This document shows positions 26,819-34,954 of a stretch of 64,000 bases of DNA, in pieces. A model generated the notes under the pieces. That model did not search any database, had not been told where the DNA came from, and saw only the letters and a list, made by a program, of their open reading frames with translations. The position numbers and the translations under genes are program-made. Numbering within the stretch: position 1 is the stretch's first letter; every line of letters begins with the position of its first letter. This DNA comes from Goodfellowiella coeruleoviolacea (GTDB taxonomy: Bacteria > Actinomycetota > Actinomycetes > Mycobacteriales > Pseudonocardiaceae), in assembly GCF_024171785.1 (NCBI RefSeq), contig NZ_JAMTCK010000005.1, forward strand, positions 215,591 to 279,590, given 5' to 3'.

Positions 26819-27888
26819 CGCGCCACCCACCGCTCGCGGTTGGCCTGCACCTGGCTGCCGGGCAGGGTGGTCGACGACCGCGGCTGCGGCGCGGCCTTGG
26901 CCCACGACTCGGGCAGGGCCACGCCCTCCCGCGCCGGGTAGACGTACATCGACTCGGGCACGGTGGCCTGGAACTTCTCCGACAGCAGGAAGTCCACGAC
27001 CTTGCCGGCGTCCTCGGCGTGCTTGCTGCCGGCGAGCACGCCCGCGTACTCGACCTGCTGGTAGCAGGTGTCGAGCAGGGCCTTGGTGCGCGGGTTGCCG
27101 GCGTCGTCGAGTTCCGCGGCCGGCGAGGACGCGTAGGAGACCACCAGGGGCCGCGCGCCGTGCCCGGCCGAGCCGGAGAAGTCCTGGTTGTAGGACTCCT
27201 CCCAGCCGGCGTCGACCTTGACCCCGTTGGCCTTCAGCTTCGTCCAGTAGTCGACCCAGCCGTTCTCGCCGGTGCTGGCGATGGTGCCGAGCAGGAACGC
27301 CAGCCCGGGTGAGGAGGTCGCCGGGTCCTGCACCACCAGCAGGTCCCGGTAGCGGGGGTCGGTCAGGTCGGCGAAGCTGGTCGGCTCGGGCACGCCGTGC
27401 TCGGTGAACCAGCGGCTGTCCGCGTTCACGCACACGTCGCCCGCGTCCACCGCGGTGAGCCGGTGGGTGTCGTCCACGGCGTAGCGCTGCGGCCCCTTGT
27501 CCGCCTCCGGACTGGTGTACGGCTGGAACACGCCCTGCTCCAGCGCGCGGGACGCGAACGTGGAGTCCACGCCGAAGGCCACGTCGCCGATCGGGTTGTC
27601 CTTGGTGAGCACCAGCTTGTTGGTCAGCGCGCCCGCGTCGCCGCTCTGCTGCACCTCGATGTGGATGCCGGTGTCGCGCTGGAACTCGTCCAGCAGGGCC
27701 TGGTCGGCCTGGAACGAGTCGTGGGTGACCAGGGTGACCGTGCGGGTGCCGGCCGCCTCGCTCTGCTGGGCGCCGCCGCCGGCCAGCGAACAGCCGGCGA
27801 GCAGGACGAGGCTGGCGGCCAGCGCGCCGGTCGCGACCACGCGCGTGGTGCTCCTGCTGACTTTGCTGCTGCCGGAAACGGCGGACAC
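26794..27888 (-). CDS. thiB: Thiamine-binding lipoprotein of the ABC transporter
   Basis: 364 aa. A twin-Arg-free signal peptide ends in the lipobox LLAGC (Cys about residue 33). The mature part has the ThiB pattern: VTHDSF at the start, GDVAFGVDSTF, NADSRWF, and the YASSPAAEL and CYQQVEYAGVL segments that line the thiamine pocket. GTG at 27888 follows GGAGG. First gene of the operon and preceded by a TPP riboswitch, which confirms the substrate class. Confidence 0.94.
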   Translation of the reverse strand: MSAVSGSSKVSRSTTRVVATGALAASLVLLAGCSLAGGGAQQSEAAGTRTVTLVTHDSFQADQALLDEFQRDTGIHIEVQQSGDAGALTNKLVLTKDNPIGDVAFGVDSTFASRALEQGVFQPYTSPEADKGPQRYAVDDTHRLTAVDAGDVCVNADSRWFTEHGVPEPTSFADLTDPRYRDLLVVQDPATSSPGLAFLLGTIASTGENGWVDYWTKLKANGVKVDAGWEESYNQDFSGSAGHGARPLVVSYASSPAAELDDAGNPRTKALLDTCYQQVEYAGVLAGSKHAEDAGKVVDFLLSEKFQATVPESMYVYPAREGVALPESWAKAAPQPRSSTTLPGSQVQANRERWVARWRTLMQG

Positions 27889-27929
27889 AACCCCTCCTGG
27901 TGACGTGGTCGCGCGCGCGTTCCGTCACC

Positions 27930-28025
27930 GTGGCCTCCCTGCGCGGGCATTACCCCGATCAGGTGTGGACGGTCGAAGGCCGCACGCGCCTTCCTCTCAG
28001 CCCAGCGCACCGGGCTCCCGTGGCG
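27930..28025 (-). promoter_or_regulatory. TPP (THI-box) riboswitch
   Basis: On the minus strand the leader reads, in order, ACGGGAGCCC, GGGCTGAGAGG, ACCTGATC, and GGGTAATGCC followed by GCGCAGGGAGG, the diagnostic conserved blocks of the thiamine pyrophosphate aptamer (plus-strand 28012-28021, 27993-28003, 27957-27964 and 27934-27955). It lies about 40 bp before the thiB start, so TPP binding most likely hides the ribosome site or ends transcription of thiBPQ. Confidence 0.95.
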
Positions 28026-28110
28026 AACGCCGAGCTTACGCCCTCACTCCCGGTGTCCGCGCTTGCGCGCGTCGCTCGCGCGCACCAGCGATCAGGACCA
28101 CCATGGACGC

Positions 28111-28410
28111 ATGGCCGAACTGCTGACCGACGATCAGATCAACACCGCCCTCGGCACGTTGCCGGAATGGCGCAGCGAGGGCACGGCGCTGGTGCGTGTC
28201 GCGGAGCTGGCCAGCTTTGCGCAGGCCATCCAGGTGGTGAACCGGGTGGCCGAGGTCGCCGAGAACGACAACCACCACCCGGACATCACCATCAGCTGGC
28301 GCACCCTGACCTTCCGGTGCAGTACCCACTCGGCGGGCGGGGTGACCTCGGCGGACGTCTCCCTCGCCGAGGAGATCGACAACGTGCTGGACGTGATCTC
28401 CGGCACGTGA
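28111..28410 (+). CDS. Pterin-4a-carbinolamine dehydratase
   Basis: 99 aa, matching PCD/DCoH proteins: E-W near residue 20, the catalytic signature ENDNHHPDI with paired histidines around residue 50, and the final T-x-D region. It dehydrates 4a-hydroxytetrahydropterin during pterin recycling. ATG at 28111 gives the standard length. No aromatic amino acid hydroxylase gene is nearby; actinobacterial members are often orphan. Confidence 0.9.
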   Translation: MAELLTDDQINTALGTLPEWRSEGTALVRVAELASFAQAIQVVNRVAEVAENDNHHPDITISWRTLTFRCSTHSAGGVTSADVSLAEEIDNVLDVISGT

Positions 28411-28435
28411 CCGCCAGCCGCCCGGGCGGGGGTCA

Positions 28436-29746
28436 TCAGCCCCCGGCCGGGCTGGCCTGGTTCGCGGCCGACCCGGCCGGCGCCCCGGCCGGGGAGAGCA
28501 CGCCGGCGCCCACCGGACCCCGCCGGGCGAGGGCGACCGTGACCAGGGTGAGCAGGCCGCAGGCCGGGTAGACCCAGCCCAGCGCCGACTCGTACCAGGG
28601 CCGCGGGATGACCCAGATGGACTCCTGCATGATCAGCAGCAGCGAGATCAGGAAGCTGCCGACCGCGGCCAGCCACAGCACCGCGGTGACCGCGCGCAGC
28701 ACCGGCGCGCCCGCGCCGCCGTAGAGCAGCCACACCAGCGCCGGCAGCATCCACACCCAGTGGTGGCTCCACGAGATCGGCGACACCAGCAGCCCGAACA
28801 CCTGCACGGACAGGATGGCGGCGAGCTGGTCGCCGGCCCGCAGCGCCGCGCGCAGCGCGAACCCGAGCAGCACCGCGGCCGCGGCGACGGCGACCAGCCA
28901 CACCGGGCCCGTGCCCACGTCGTGGCCGAGCGTGCGGGACAGCGCGCCGCGCAGCGACTGGTTGATGGCCGACCCCACCGGGCCGACCCGGCTGGCGTCG
29001 GTGCCCACCTCGAACCAGAAGGTGTTGGCCTGGCCCGGGTTGACCAGGTAGCCAAGGCCCACGGTGGCCAGGAACACGCCCACCGACCAGGCCGCCGCCG
29101 CGAAGCGCCGCCTGGCCAGCAGGTACAGCCCGGAGACGGCCGGGGTGAGCTTGACGCCGGCGGTCAGGCCGATGCCCAGGCCGGACACCCACGGCCGGGC
29201 ACTGGCCATGCTGGCCAGCAGGATCGCGGCCAGCAGCAGGTTGATCTGCCCGTAGTTGAGCGTGGTGCGCACCGGCTCGGTCCAGATCGCCAGCGCGGTC
29301 CACAGCATCGCCCGCCGCCGCCACACCTGCTCGTCCACAGTGGACTCCCGGTCGGGGAGACCGCGGCCGGCGGACCCGCCGGCGGGGCCCAGGCGCGCGG
29401 CGGCCAACCGGGTCGCCGCGCGCACCAGCCACCACAGGCAGGCCAGCGACAGCAGCTGCCAGAACCAGCGCGCCACCGCCCAGGACACCCAGGACAGCGG
29501 GACGAACACCAGCGCGGCGAACGGCGGGTAGGTGAACGGCAGGGCGAACTGGTCGGAGAACTCGCTCAGCCGCCAGTCGTAGAGGTGGTCGGTGAACAGC
29601 TGCGGCGCGCCGCCGCGGTAGACCCGCAGGTCGATCATGGTCATCTTGGCCTGCAGGGCCACCATCAGCAGGTGCCCGGCCATGGACGCGGCCATCAGCC
29701 ACGGGGCCAGGGCAAGGACGCGAGCCTCGACGGCACGCAGGTTCAC
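28436..29746 (-). CDS. Glycosyltransferase 87 family membrane protein (mannosyltransferase-like)
   Basis: 436 aa with about ten or eleven membrane helices. The N-terminal extracytoplasmic loop has IDLRVYRGGA with the conserved Asp of GT87/GT-C enzymes, and a TYPPFAAL motif follows, as in polyprenyl-phosphate mannose-dependent alpha-1,2-mannosyltransferases of actinobacterial cell-wall glycolipids. GTG at 29746 lies at best spacing from AAGGAG; GTG at 29752 is the alternative. Stand-alone gene. Confidence 0.85.
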   Translation of the reverse strand: MNLRAVEARVLALAPWLMAASMAGHLLMVALQAKMTMIDLRVYRGGAPQLFTDHLYDWRLSEFSDQFALPFTYPPFAALVFVPLSWVSWAVARWFWQLLSLACLWWLVRAATRLAAARLGPAGGSAGRGLPDRESTVDEQVWRRRAMLWTALAIWTEPVRTTLNYGQINLLLAAILLASMASARPWVSGLGIGLTAGVKLTPAVSGLYLLARRRFAAAAWSVGVFLATVGLGYLVNPGQANTFWFEVGTDASRVGPVGSAINQSLRGALSRTLGHDVGTGPVWLVAVAAAAVLLGFALRAALRAGDQLAAILSVQVFGLLVSPISWSHHWVWMLPALVWLLYGGAGAPVLRAVTAVLWLAAVGSFLISLLLIMQESIWVIPRPWYESALGWVYPACGLLTLVTVALARRGPVGAGVLSPAGAPAGSAANQASPAGG

Positions 29747-29752
29747 GCGCAC

Positions 29753-29940
29753 TCCTTAACTCGAAACCGGCCGGGCACTCGGCCCCGGCCGCACGGCCCC
29801 GGCCCGCGCGGCGTCACTCGGGTGGGCGGCAACGGCACCCACCGTACCCACCACCGCATTCGGAACTCCATCGCAGGCCACCGCCTCGGGGTTAGCCGAT
29901 TTCCCCGATTTTGTGAACTATCCGACTTCGGGAGCACATC
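29753..29940. other. Divergent intergenic region, promoter part
   Basis: The stretch contains promoters for the leftward GT87 gene and the rightward leader RNA. An A/T-richer segment at 29895-29935 is the best place for the rightward promoter. No further feature seen. Confidence 0.35.
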
Positions 29941-30090
29941 GTGGGTACTCGAACGTCATGACAGGTGGGAGCCCGCATCGCCGCGGTCCGCCAGCTGTGC
30001 GGCCCTGATCACACCTCCCGGCCAGCCCACTGGCCGGAAACCCAGTTATGGCGGCTCTGCCCTGGCCGCGCCAGGTGAGCCGCCCACAAC
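29941..30090 (+). promoter_or_regulatory. Structured leader with cobalamin-riboswitch-like motifs (tentative)
   Basis: Before the small membrane protein gene the plus strand carries, in order, GGTGGGAGCCC (29963-29973), CGCGGTCCGCCAGCTGTG (29982-29999), a perfect 8-bp hairpin (30018-30025 with 30030-30037) whose right side starts CCACTGG, a GGAAA (30036-30040), and GCGCCAGGTGAGCCGCC (30068-30084). These resemble the conserved blocks of B12 riboswitches, including the terminal CAGGAGACC-type B12 box, but several invariant bases differ. A degenerate riboswitch or an unrelated structured leader are both possible. Confidence 0.35.
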
Positions 30091-30108
30091 GACCGAAAAG
30101 GGGGACAA

Positions 30109-30378
30109 GTGAAGACCGTCCATGCCCCGACCACGGGGCGCACCATCCGGCACCGGCTCCGGTCCGTGATCGCGATCGCCGGCACACTGGTGGTGTTGTT
30201 GCTGACCGGTTCCGCGTTCGCCCATGCCGCGCCCGCCGAGACAACGCATCAGGCCAGCGTGGCGGCGTCCCACTCGAACTGGGACATCGTCGTCGGCGGC
30301 ATGGCCGCCATGGCCATGCTCGCCACGGCTGGCGCCGTGCTCTGGGCCGCCGCCAAGGGCCGGCACGCCGAGCCGTAA
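30109..30378 (+). CDS. Small two-helix membrane protein with His residues
   Basis: 89 aa. A basic N-terminus leads to a hydrophobic segment (residues 18-40) ending in AHAAPAE, like a signal peptide, then a short extracytoplasmic part with several His residues, a second helix (about 60-82) and a basic tail ending KGRHAEP. The GTG at 30109 follows a GGGGG site. Topology and size recall metal-transport accessory proteins such as CbiN or CbtB, but no family signature is seen. Preceded by the structured leader and followed by a strong hairpin, so it is a free-standing unit. Confidence 0.75.
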   Translation: MKTVHAPTTGRTIRHRLRSVIAIAGTLVVLLLTGSAFAHAAPAETTHQASVAASHSNWDIVVGGMAAMAMLATAGAVLWAAAKGRHAEP

Positions 30379-30423
30379 GGCGTAAACCACGAGCGATCCG
30401 GCCACCCTCCACAGTGGCCAGTC

Positions 30424-30467
30424 GGGCGGTCCGCCCGTCATCCAGTTCCCACCCGGGCGGACCGCCC
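30424..30467. terminator. Strong bidirectional hairpin terminator
   Basis: A perfect 14-bp inverted repeat (30424-30437 with 30454-30467, arms of GGGCGGTCCGCCCG type) with a 16-base loop sits between the convergent genes ending at 30378 and 30579. Each arm is itself palindromic. Confidence 0.8.
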
Positions 30468-30578
30468 ACCACCTCATCCCGGCTCTGCCATGCGGCGTCG
30501 CCGATCCAGGCAGCGTGATCAGCGAGGGCACCCGGGTCTCCCCGGGCCGCCCCCGCTGTCATCTGCCAGCCACCAGCG

Positions 30579-31043
30579 TCAGCCGGACTGGCGGGCGCGG
30601 TGGTTGTCGTACTTGCGGACGGCGAAGTCGTGGGCCTCGGCGAGCAGCGGCCTGATGTCCGCCATGGTCGCCTCGCTCGGGTTCACCACGCTCACCCAGT
30701 GCTGGCCGGCGTAGATCGGGTGCGGCGTCAGCCTGTCCCGCTCCGCGTAGTCGAAGCCGGTGTCGAACACGCCGTGCTCGTCGGGGTGCTTGGGCGCGGC
30801 ACCGAACAACGCCGTGTAGGTGGCCCTGGTCAGGCCGATGTTCAACCGGTAGGCGCCGGGCTCGCTCAGGTTCGAGACGCTGTCGTAGGTGTCACCGGTC
30901 ACGATCGTCGCGAACGGCATCTGGCGCTCGGGCGGCAGATCGCTCTCGGGGTCGTAGAGGAAGAACGTGTCGCCGTTGGCCTCCAGCGTCCTGATCCCGG
31001 CAAAGGTCTCGCGGATGTAGCGCGTGATCTGGTCGGCGTCCAC
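30579..31043 (-). CDS. DUF6194 family protein
   Basis: 154 aa starting at GTG 31043 (VDADQITRYIRETF), with a GGGA ribosome site upstream. It has the DUF6194 pattern: GDTFFLYDP, PFATIVTGDTYD, and the C-terminal Y-A-GQHWVSVVNPS. Small cytoplasmic protein of unknown function, similar in fold style to the DUF1801/MmcQ-like group, which is inference. No operon partners. Confidence 0.8.
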   Translation of the reverse strand: MDADQITRYIRETFAGIRTLEANGDTFFLYDPESDLPPERQMPFATIVTGDTYDSVSNLSEPGAYRLNIGLTRATYTALFGAAPKHPDEHGVFDTGFDYAERDRLTPHPIYAGQHWVSVVNPSEATMADIRPLLAEAHDFAVRKYDNHRARQSG

Positions 31044-31199
31044 GCCAGTCGTCCCTTCGGGGTCGGAAAACCTACCCTTCAATCGTTTCATTGAACTACC
31101 CAGTGAGACTTCCTCAGAAGAGCAGCTGGATGGGACTGGCGCATCAGCCGAAAACCATCAAACCGCAGGTAAGGTGGGTGAGTACGGTCGAGCGGCCGC

Positions 31200-31928
31200 T
31201 CAGCAGGGCTGGAGCGCCGGGAGCCGGTCCGCGAAGAACGCCGCCGGTGGGACGGCCAGCATGCGGCGGAACTCGGCGGTCATGTGCGACTGGTCGTAGT
31301 AGCCGGTGGTGGTGGCGAGTTCCGCCAGGCGCGTGGCGTGGGTGCGGCCGGCGGTGAGCGCGTGGCGGAGGCGGGTGATGCGGGCGAACGCCTTGGGCGA
31401 CAGCCCGGAGCCCTCGGTGAACAGGTCGCGCAGGTGGCGTTCGCTGACGGCCAGAGCCCGCGCGAGGTCGGGCAGGCGCGCCGGCCGCTGGGCGGACAGC
31501 GCCGTGGCCGCGGTGCGGACGAGCCGGGCCTGGGTCAGGTTCTCCGCCGGCTGCGTGCTGAGGCGGGTGCGCACGGCCGCCTCCAGGTGCGCGCGGATCA
31601 GGCCGGGGTCGCCGTCGAGACCGGCCAGCCGCCGCTCCAGCCGGGCTCCGGCGGCACCCCACAGGTCGGCCAGCGGTGTCACCCGGTCCACCAGCGCGCG
31701 GACCGGCACCCCGAGCAGGGGCGCGGCGGCGCCGGGCCGCAGCCGGGCCCGCAGGCAGACGGGCAGGCGCTTGCCGGTGTGGTAGGACGCCCGGGTGCGC
31801 GGGCCGACCACCAGCAGGTCGGTGCGGCCGGCCGCCGTGGTGCGGAACACCAGCGCCGTGGCGGTGTCCGGCAGGTGCACGACCCGCTCGCCGGTGGTGC
31901 CGCTCAGGTCGTGGATCTCGGCAATCAC
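31200..31928 (-). CDS. AraC family transcriptional regulator
   Basis: 242 aa. The C-terminal AraC double helix-turn-helix is complete (LPDLARALAVSERHLRDLF, then LAELATTTGYYDQSHMTAEF around residues 140-225). The N-terminal sensing domain resembles the DUF6597-type cupin of this AraC subgroup (HTGKRLPVCLRARLRPGAA). GTG 31928 follows GGGAG. Divergent from the NmrA-like gene with a 17-bp palindrome between them, so it likely controls that gene and itself. Confidence 0.88.
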   Translation of the reverse strand: MIAEIHDLSGTTGERVVHLPDTATALVFRTTAAGRTDLLVVGPRTRASYHTGKRLPVCLRARLRPGAAAPLLGVPVRALVDRVTPLADLWGAAGARLERRLAGLDGDPGLIRAHLEAAVRTRLSTQPAENLTQARLVRTAATALSAQRPARLPDLARALAVSERHLRDLFTEGSGLSPKAFARITRLRHALTAGRTHATRLAELATTTGYYDQSHMTAEFRRMLAVPPAAFFADRLPALQPC

Positions 31929-31955
31929 CGCTGTGGGCTCCCCACGGTCCCGATC

Positions 31956-31972
31956 GCACGCCAGTGGCGTGC
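31956..31972. promoter_or_regulatory. 17-bp palindrome, probable AraC-regulator operator
   Basis: GCACGCCA and TGGCGTGC surround a single central base in the 91-bp gap between the divergent AraC and NmrA-like genes. Short flanking ATCG/CCGAT sequences extend the symmetry. Confidence 0.55.
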
Positions 31973-32019
31973 CGATTCTTCCTAGAGCTGGTGCTGGGCG
32001 CGCTGCCAGCCTGGCCCCC

Positions 32020-32874
32020 ATGATCCTCATCACGGGTGCCACCGGCACCATCGGGAGTGACGTGGTCCGGCTGCTCGCGGCCAGCGGCGAGCAGGTGCGG
32101 GCGATGGTGCGGACCCCGGCGAAGGCCGCGACCCTGCCCGCCGGGGTCGAGGTCGTGCGGGCGGACTTCACCGACCCCACGTCGCTGGTGACCGCGGCCG
32201 AGGGCGCCACCACGGTGTTCCTGCTGACCGCACCGGGCCCGCAGGTGGCGCGGCACGACACCGCGATGCTCACGGCGGCGCGGTCGGCCGGCGTGCGCAA
32301 GGTGGTCAAGCTCTCGGCGATCGGCACCGGCGACACCTCCGCCGCCGAGGTCGGGAACTGGCACCTCCCGGGCGAGCAGGCCGTCCGCTCCAGCGGCCTG
32401 GCCTGGACGGTGCTGCGGCCCTCCAGCTTCGCGTCCAACGCCCTGCGCTGGGCCGACGCGATCCGCGCCGGCGCACCCGTCCCGAACCCGACGGGAACCG
32501 GCGCCCAGGGCGTCATCGACCCCCGGGACGTGGCCGAGGTGGCGGCGCGGGCCCTGACCTCAGCCGACCACGACGGGCACGTGCACACCCTGACCGGTCC
32601 GGAACTGCTGAGCGTGCCCGACATGGCCGCACAGCTGGGTCGGGTCCTCGGCCGCGCCATCGACACCGTTGACCTGCCGCTGGAGCGCTACCGCGAGCAA
32701 CTGGTCGCGGCCGGGCTGGCCCCCGCCTTCGTCGAGACCGCCGTCAGCGGGGCACGCCTGGTCGCGCGGGGCGGCAACGCCGTCGTGACCGGTGATGTCG
32801 AGCGCGTGCTGGGCCGGCCGGCCCGCACCTTCGCCGCCTGGGCGCAGGACCACCGCGCCGCCTTCACCGGCTGA
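32020..32874 (+). CDS. NmrA-like NAD(P)-binding oxidoreductase/regulator
   Basis: 284 aa. Starts MILITGATGTIGSDV, an atypical SDR nucleotide-binding motif GxTGxIG, with the NmrA/QOR2-like features VVKLSAIG and LRPSSFASN. Such proteins bind NADPH and act as quinone or imine reductases or redox sensors. Probably the target of the divergent AraC regulator. A strong terminator follows. Confidence 0.88.
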   Translation: MILITGATGTIGSDVVRLLAASGEQVRAMVRTPAKAATLPAGVEVVRADFTDPTSLVTAAEGATTVFLLTAPGPQVARHDTAMLTAARSAGVRKVVKLSAIGTGDTSAAEVGNWHLPGEQAVRSSGLAWTVLRPSSFASNALRWADAIRAGAPVPNPTGTGAQGVIDPRDVAEVAARALTSADHDGHVHTLTGPELLSVPDMAAQLGRVLGRAIDTVDLPLERYREQLVAAGLAPAFVETAVSGARLVARGGNAVVTGDVERVLGRPARTFAAWAQDHRAAFTG

Positions 32875-32914
32875 CGCACGTCAGCGCTGGACCCGGGCAC
32901 GGGCCAGCGGAGCA

Positions 32915-32943
32915 GGGCGCCATAGGAACTCCCTATGGCGCCC
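32915..32943 (+). terminator. Intrinsic-type terminator after the NmrA-like gene
   Basis: A perfect 12-bp stem (GGGCGCCATAGG at 32915-32926 with its complement at 32932-32943) and a 5-base loop, 40 bp past the stop codon and followed by T-rich sequence (ACTGGTATTTCGTCTTTG). Confidence 0.85.
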
Positions 32944-33164
32944 ACTGGTATTTCGTCTTTGCTTCTCGCGCATTTCCGGACGTACCGTGAAACAGCGCTC
33001 GACGAGATGATTACCGCGATTTATCCGCAGCTTGACGCGCTGCGCACGTCGTTGTTTCTTCCGTCGGGCGGACGAACGGAATTGGCGTCAACGGCATTTC
33101 GGAAACGCCGGTTCCGAGCACGAAGAACTCATCAGTTCGCGCGAGAGGACAGAGGAATCCTGAC
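32944..33164. other. A/T-richer intergenic segment before the SDR gene
   Basis: About 220 bp with clearly lower GC and no codon bias. It should hold the SDR promoter. An open frame crosses it but its composition does not look coding. Confidence 0.4.
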
Positions 33165-33908
33165 ATGGGTGAGTACAGCGGCAAGAACGTGGTGATCACG
33201 GGTGGCGGCAGCGGAATCGGGTTCGGGATCGCCCAACTGCTGGTGGACCGGGGCGCGCGCGTGCTGATCACCGGTCGTTCCCAGGCCACGCTCGACGCCG
33301 CGCGGGAGCGGCTCGGCGAGAGCGCGGTGACCGTCCGGGGTGACGTGGCCGCACTGTCCGATCTGGACGCGCTGGCCGACCGGGCGCGGGGCGAATTCGG
33401 CACGCTGCACGCCCTGTTCGTCAACGCCGGCATCGTCCGCAACGTGCCCTTCGAGTCGATGACCGAGCAGGTGTACGACGAACTGTTCGAGATCAACGTC
33501 AAGGGCGCCTACTTCACCGTGCAGAAGCTCGCCCCGCTGTTGAGCACGAATGCGGGCATCGTCCTCACCACCTCGGTCGCCAACGTCATCGGCATGCCGG
33601 CGATCAGTGCCTACGCGGCCGGCAAGGCGGCGCTGCGCTCGATGGCCCGCAGCCTCGCCCGCGAGCTGCTTCCGCGCGGGATCCGGGTCAACGCGGTCAG
33701 CCCCGGTCCCGTGGAGACGGGAATCCTGGCGAACGCGATGACCGAGGAGGCCGCCGAGCAGCTCAGGACGCAGCTGGCCGCGGACAACCCGATGGGGCGC
33801 TTCGGCACCCCCGAGGAGGTCGCCAGGGCGGCCGCGTTCCTCGCCTTCGACGCCACCTACACCACCGGCGCCGAGCTGGCCGTGGACGGCGGCGTCAGCC
33901 AGCTCTGA
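33165..33908 (+). CDS. SDR family NAD(P)-dependent oxidoreductase
   Basis: 247 aa, classical short-chain dehydrogenase: nucleotide motif TGGGSGIG (residues 12-19), NAG(I) at about 88, catalytic Ser in TTSVAN and YAAGK with catalytic Tyr/Lys, then SPGPVETGI. ATG at 33165 has an AGAGGA site upstream. Substrate unknown. It converges on the LysR gene, their 3' ends overlapping by 14 bp. Confidence 0.92.
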   Translation: MGEYSGKNVVITGGGSGIGFGIAQLLVDRGARVLITGRSQATLDAARERLGESAVTVRGDVAALSDLDALADRARGEFGTLHALFVNAGIVRNVPFESMTEQVYDELFEINVKGAYFTVQKLAPLLSTNAGIVLTTSVANVIGMPAISAYAAGKAALRSMARSLARELLPRGIRVNAVSPGPVETGILANAMTEEAAEQLRTQLAADNPMGRFGTPEEVARAAAFLAFDATYTTGAELAVDGGVSQL

Positions 33909-34851
33909 CGCCAGCGGCGGGCGGGATCGGCTGGGAGAACACCGGCGCGCCGTCCGGACGCCCGCGCGGGGACGGCGTCTCGCACCAGGTCTGCTGACGC
34001 AGCAGGTCGAGCAGGGCCGTCTCCGCCGGGCCGGCACCGGGCCGGATCGCGGCGACGACGGGTTGGGACACGGCCGGGAACACCGGGCGCACGAGGTGGC
34101 AGTGACCGTGCGGCACCGCGGAGACCGGGACGAGCGTCACCCCCAGCCCGTGGGCGGCCCAGCGCACCGCCGTCGCCGTCTGGGACACCCGGGCGACCGT
34201 GGTCGGCGCCAGCCCGTTGTCCCGCAGCACGTCCCGCAGCACGCCGTCGAGCGCGCTGTCGCGGTCGAACCGCACCCACGGCTCCCCCGCCAGGTCGCCC
34301 AGCTCGACCCGGTCCGCGGCGAGCAGCCGGTGCCCCTCACCCAGCACCACGACGAACTCCTCGGCGCCGAGGCGGTGGCCCTCGTACGGGCCTTCCTCGC
34401 ACAGCGTGGCCATCAGGGCGAGATCCAGCACGCCCTGGCGCGCCAGCCGCTCCAGCTCGGCGACGTTCGGCTCCTCGAAGACGGTGACCTCCAGCCGGGG
34501 GAAGCGGCGGCGCAGCGCGGCCAGCGCGTCCGGCAGCTGCCGCGCGCCCAGGCCCATCTGCGCCGTCACCACCAGCTCGCCCACCAGCTCGTCGGCACCG
34601 GCCCGCGCCGTGGCCCGCGCCCGCCGCCACGCGCTCACCGCGACCTCCGCCTCCCGCAGGAACGCGCGGCCGACCACGGTGGGCACCAGTCCGGTCGGCG
34701 TGCGGGCGAACAGCGTCACGCCGAGTTCCCGCTCCAGGCTGCGGATCTGCTGGGACACCGACGGCTGCGCGACGTGCAGCCGCTCCGCCGCCGCCGTCAC
34801 CGAACCCTCCTCGGCGACGGCCAGGGCGTACTCGTACTGGCGAAGGCTCAT
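33895..34851 (-). CDS. LysR family transcriptional regulator
   Basis: 318 aa with an N-terminal winged helix (YALAVAEEGSVTAAAERLHVAQPSVSQQ split around residues 7-34), a linker helix, and a LysR substrate-binding domain. The start at 34851 has a GGAGGGG-type site. Its natural target is unclear: the SDR gene is convergent rather than divergent, and ychF lies upstream on the same strand. Confidence 0.92.
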   Translation of the reverse strand: MSLRQYEYALAVAEEGSVTAAAERLHVAQPSVSQQIRSLERELGVTLFARTPTGLVPTVVGRAFLREAEVAVSAWRRARATARAGADELVGELVVTAQMGLGARQLPDALAALRRRFPRLEVTVFEEPNVAELERLARQGVLDLALMATLCEEGPYEGHRLGAEEFVVVLGEGHRLLAADRVELGDLAGEPWVRFDRDSALDGVLRDVLRDNGLAPTTVARVSQTATAVRWAAHGLGVTLVPVSAVPHGHCHLVRPVFPAVSQPVVAAIRPGAGPAETALLDLLRQQTWCETPSPRGRPDGAPVFSQPIPPAAGVRAG

Positions 34852-34954
34852 CGGCTCCCGTCCCCTCCCTCGTTCGGGGGTTACAACACGGGAGGCGCGG
34901 CGTTTACTCCCCGTTCAGCATCGGTCACCCGCAGGCGATCGCACCGGCTGGGGC

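Noticed and set aside
25160-27928. A single 922-residue open frame covering thiP and the region of thiB
   Set aside because: Over the thiB region this frame is Arg/Ala/Gly-rich shadow sequence, while the other frame gives a perfect lipoprotein; the real thiP starts near 26818.
29941-30090. c-di-AMP (ydaO) riboswitch as the identity of this leader
   Set aside because: A CCG-CAGCT core is shared, but the flanking conserved ydaO blocks are missing and the downstream gene is not a cell-wall hydrolase or Rpf.
32935-33195. A small gene between the NmrA-like and SDR genes
   Set aside because: The open frame overlaps a strong terminator stem, has low GC at third positions and no ribosome-binding site.
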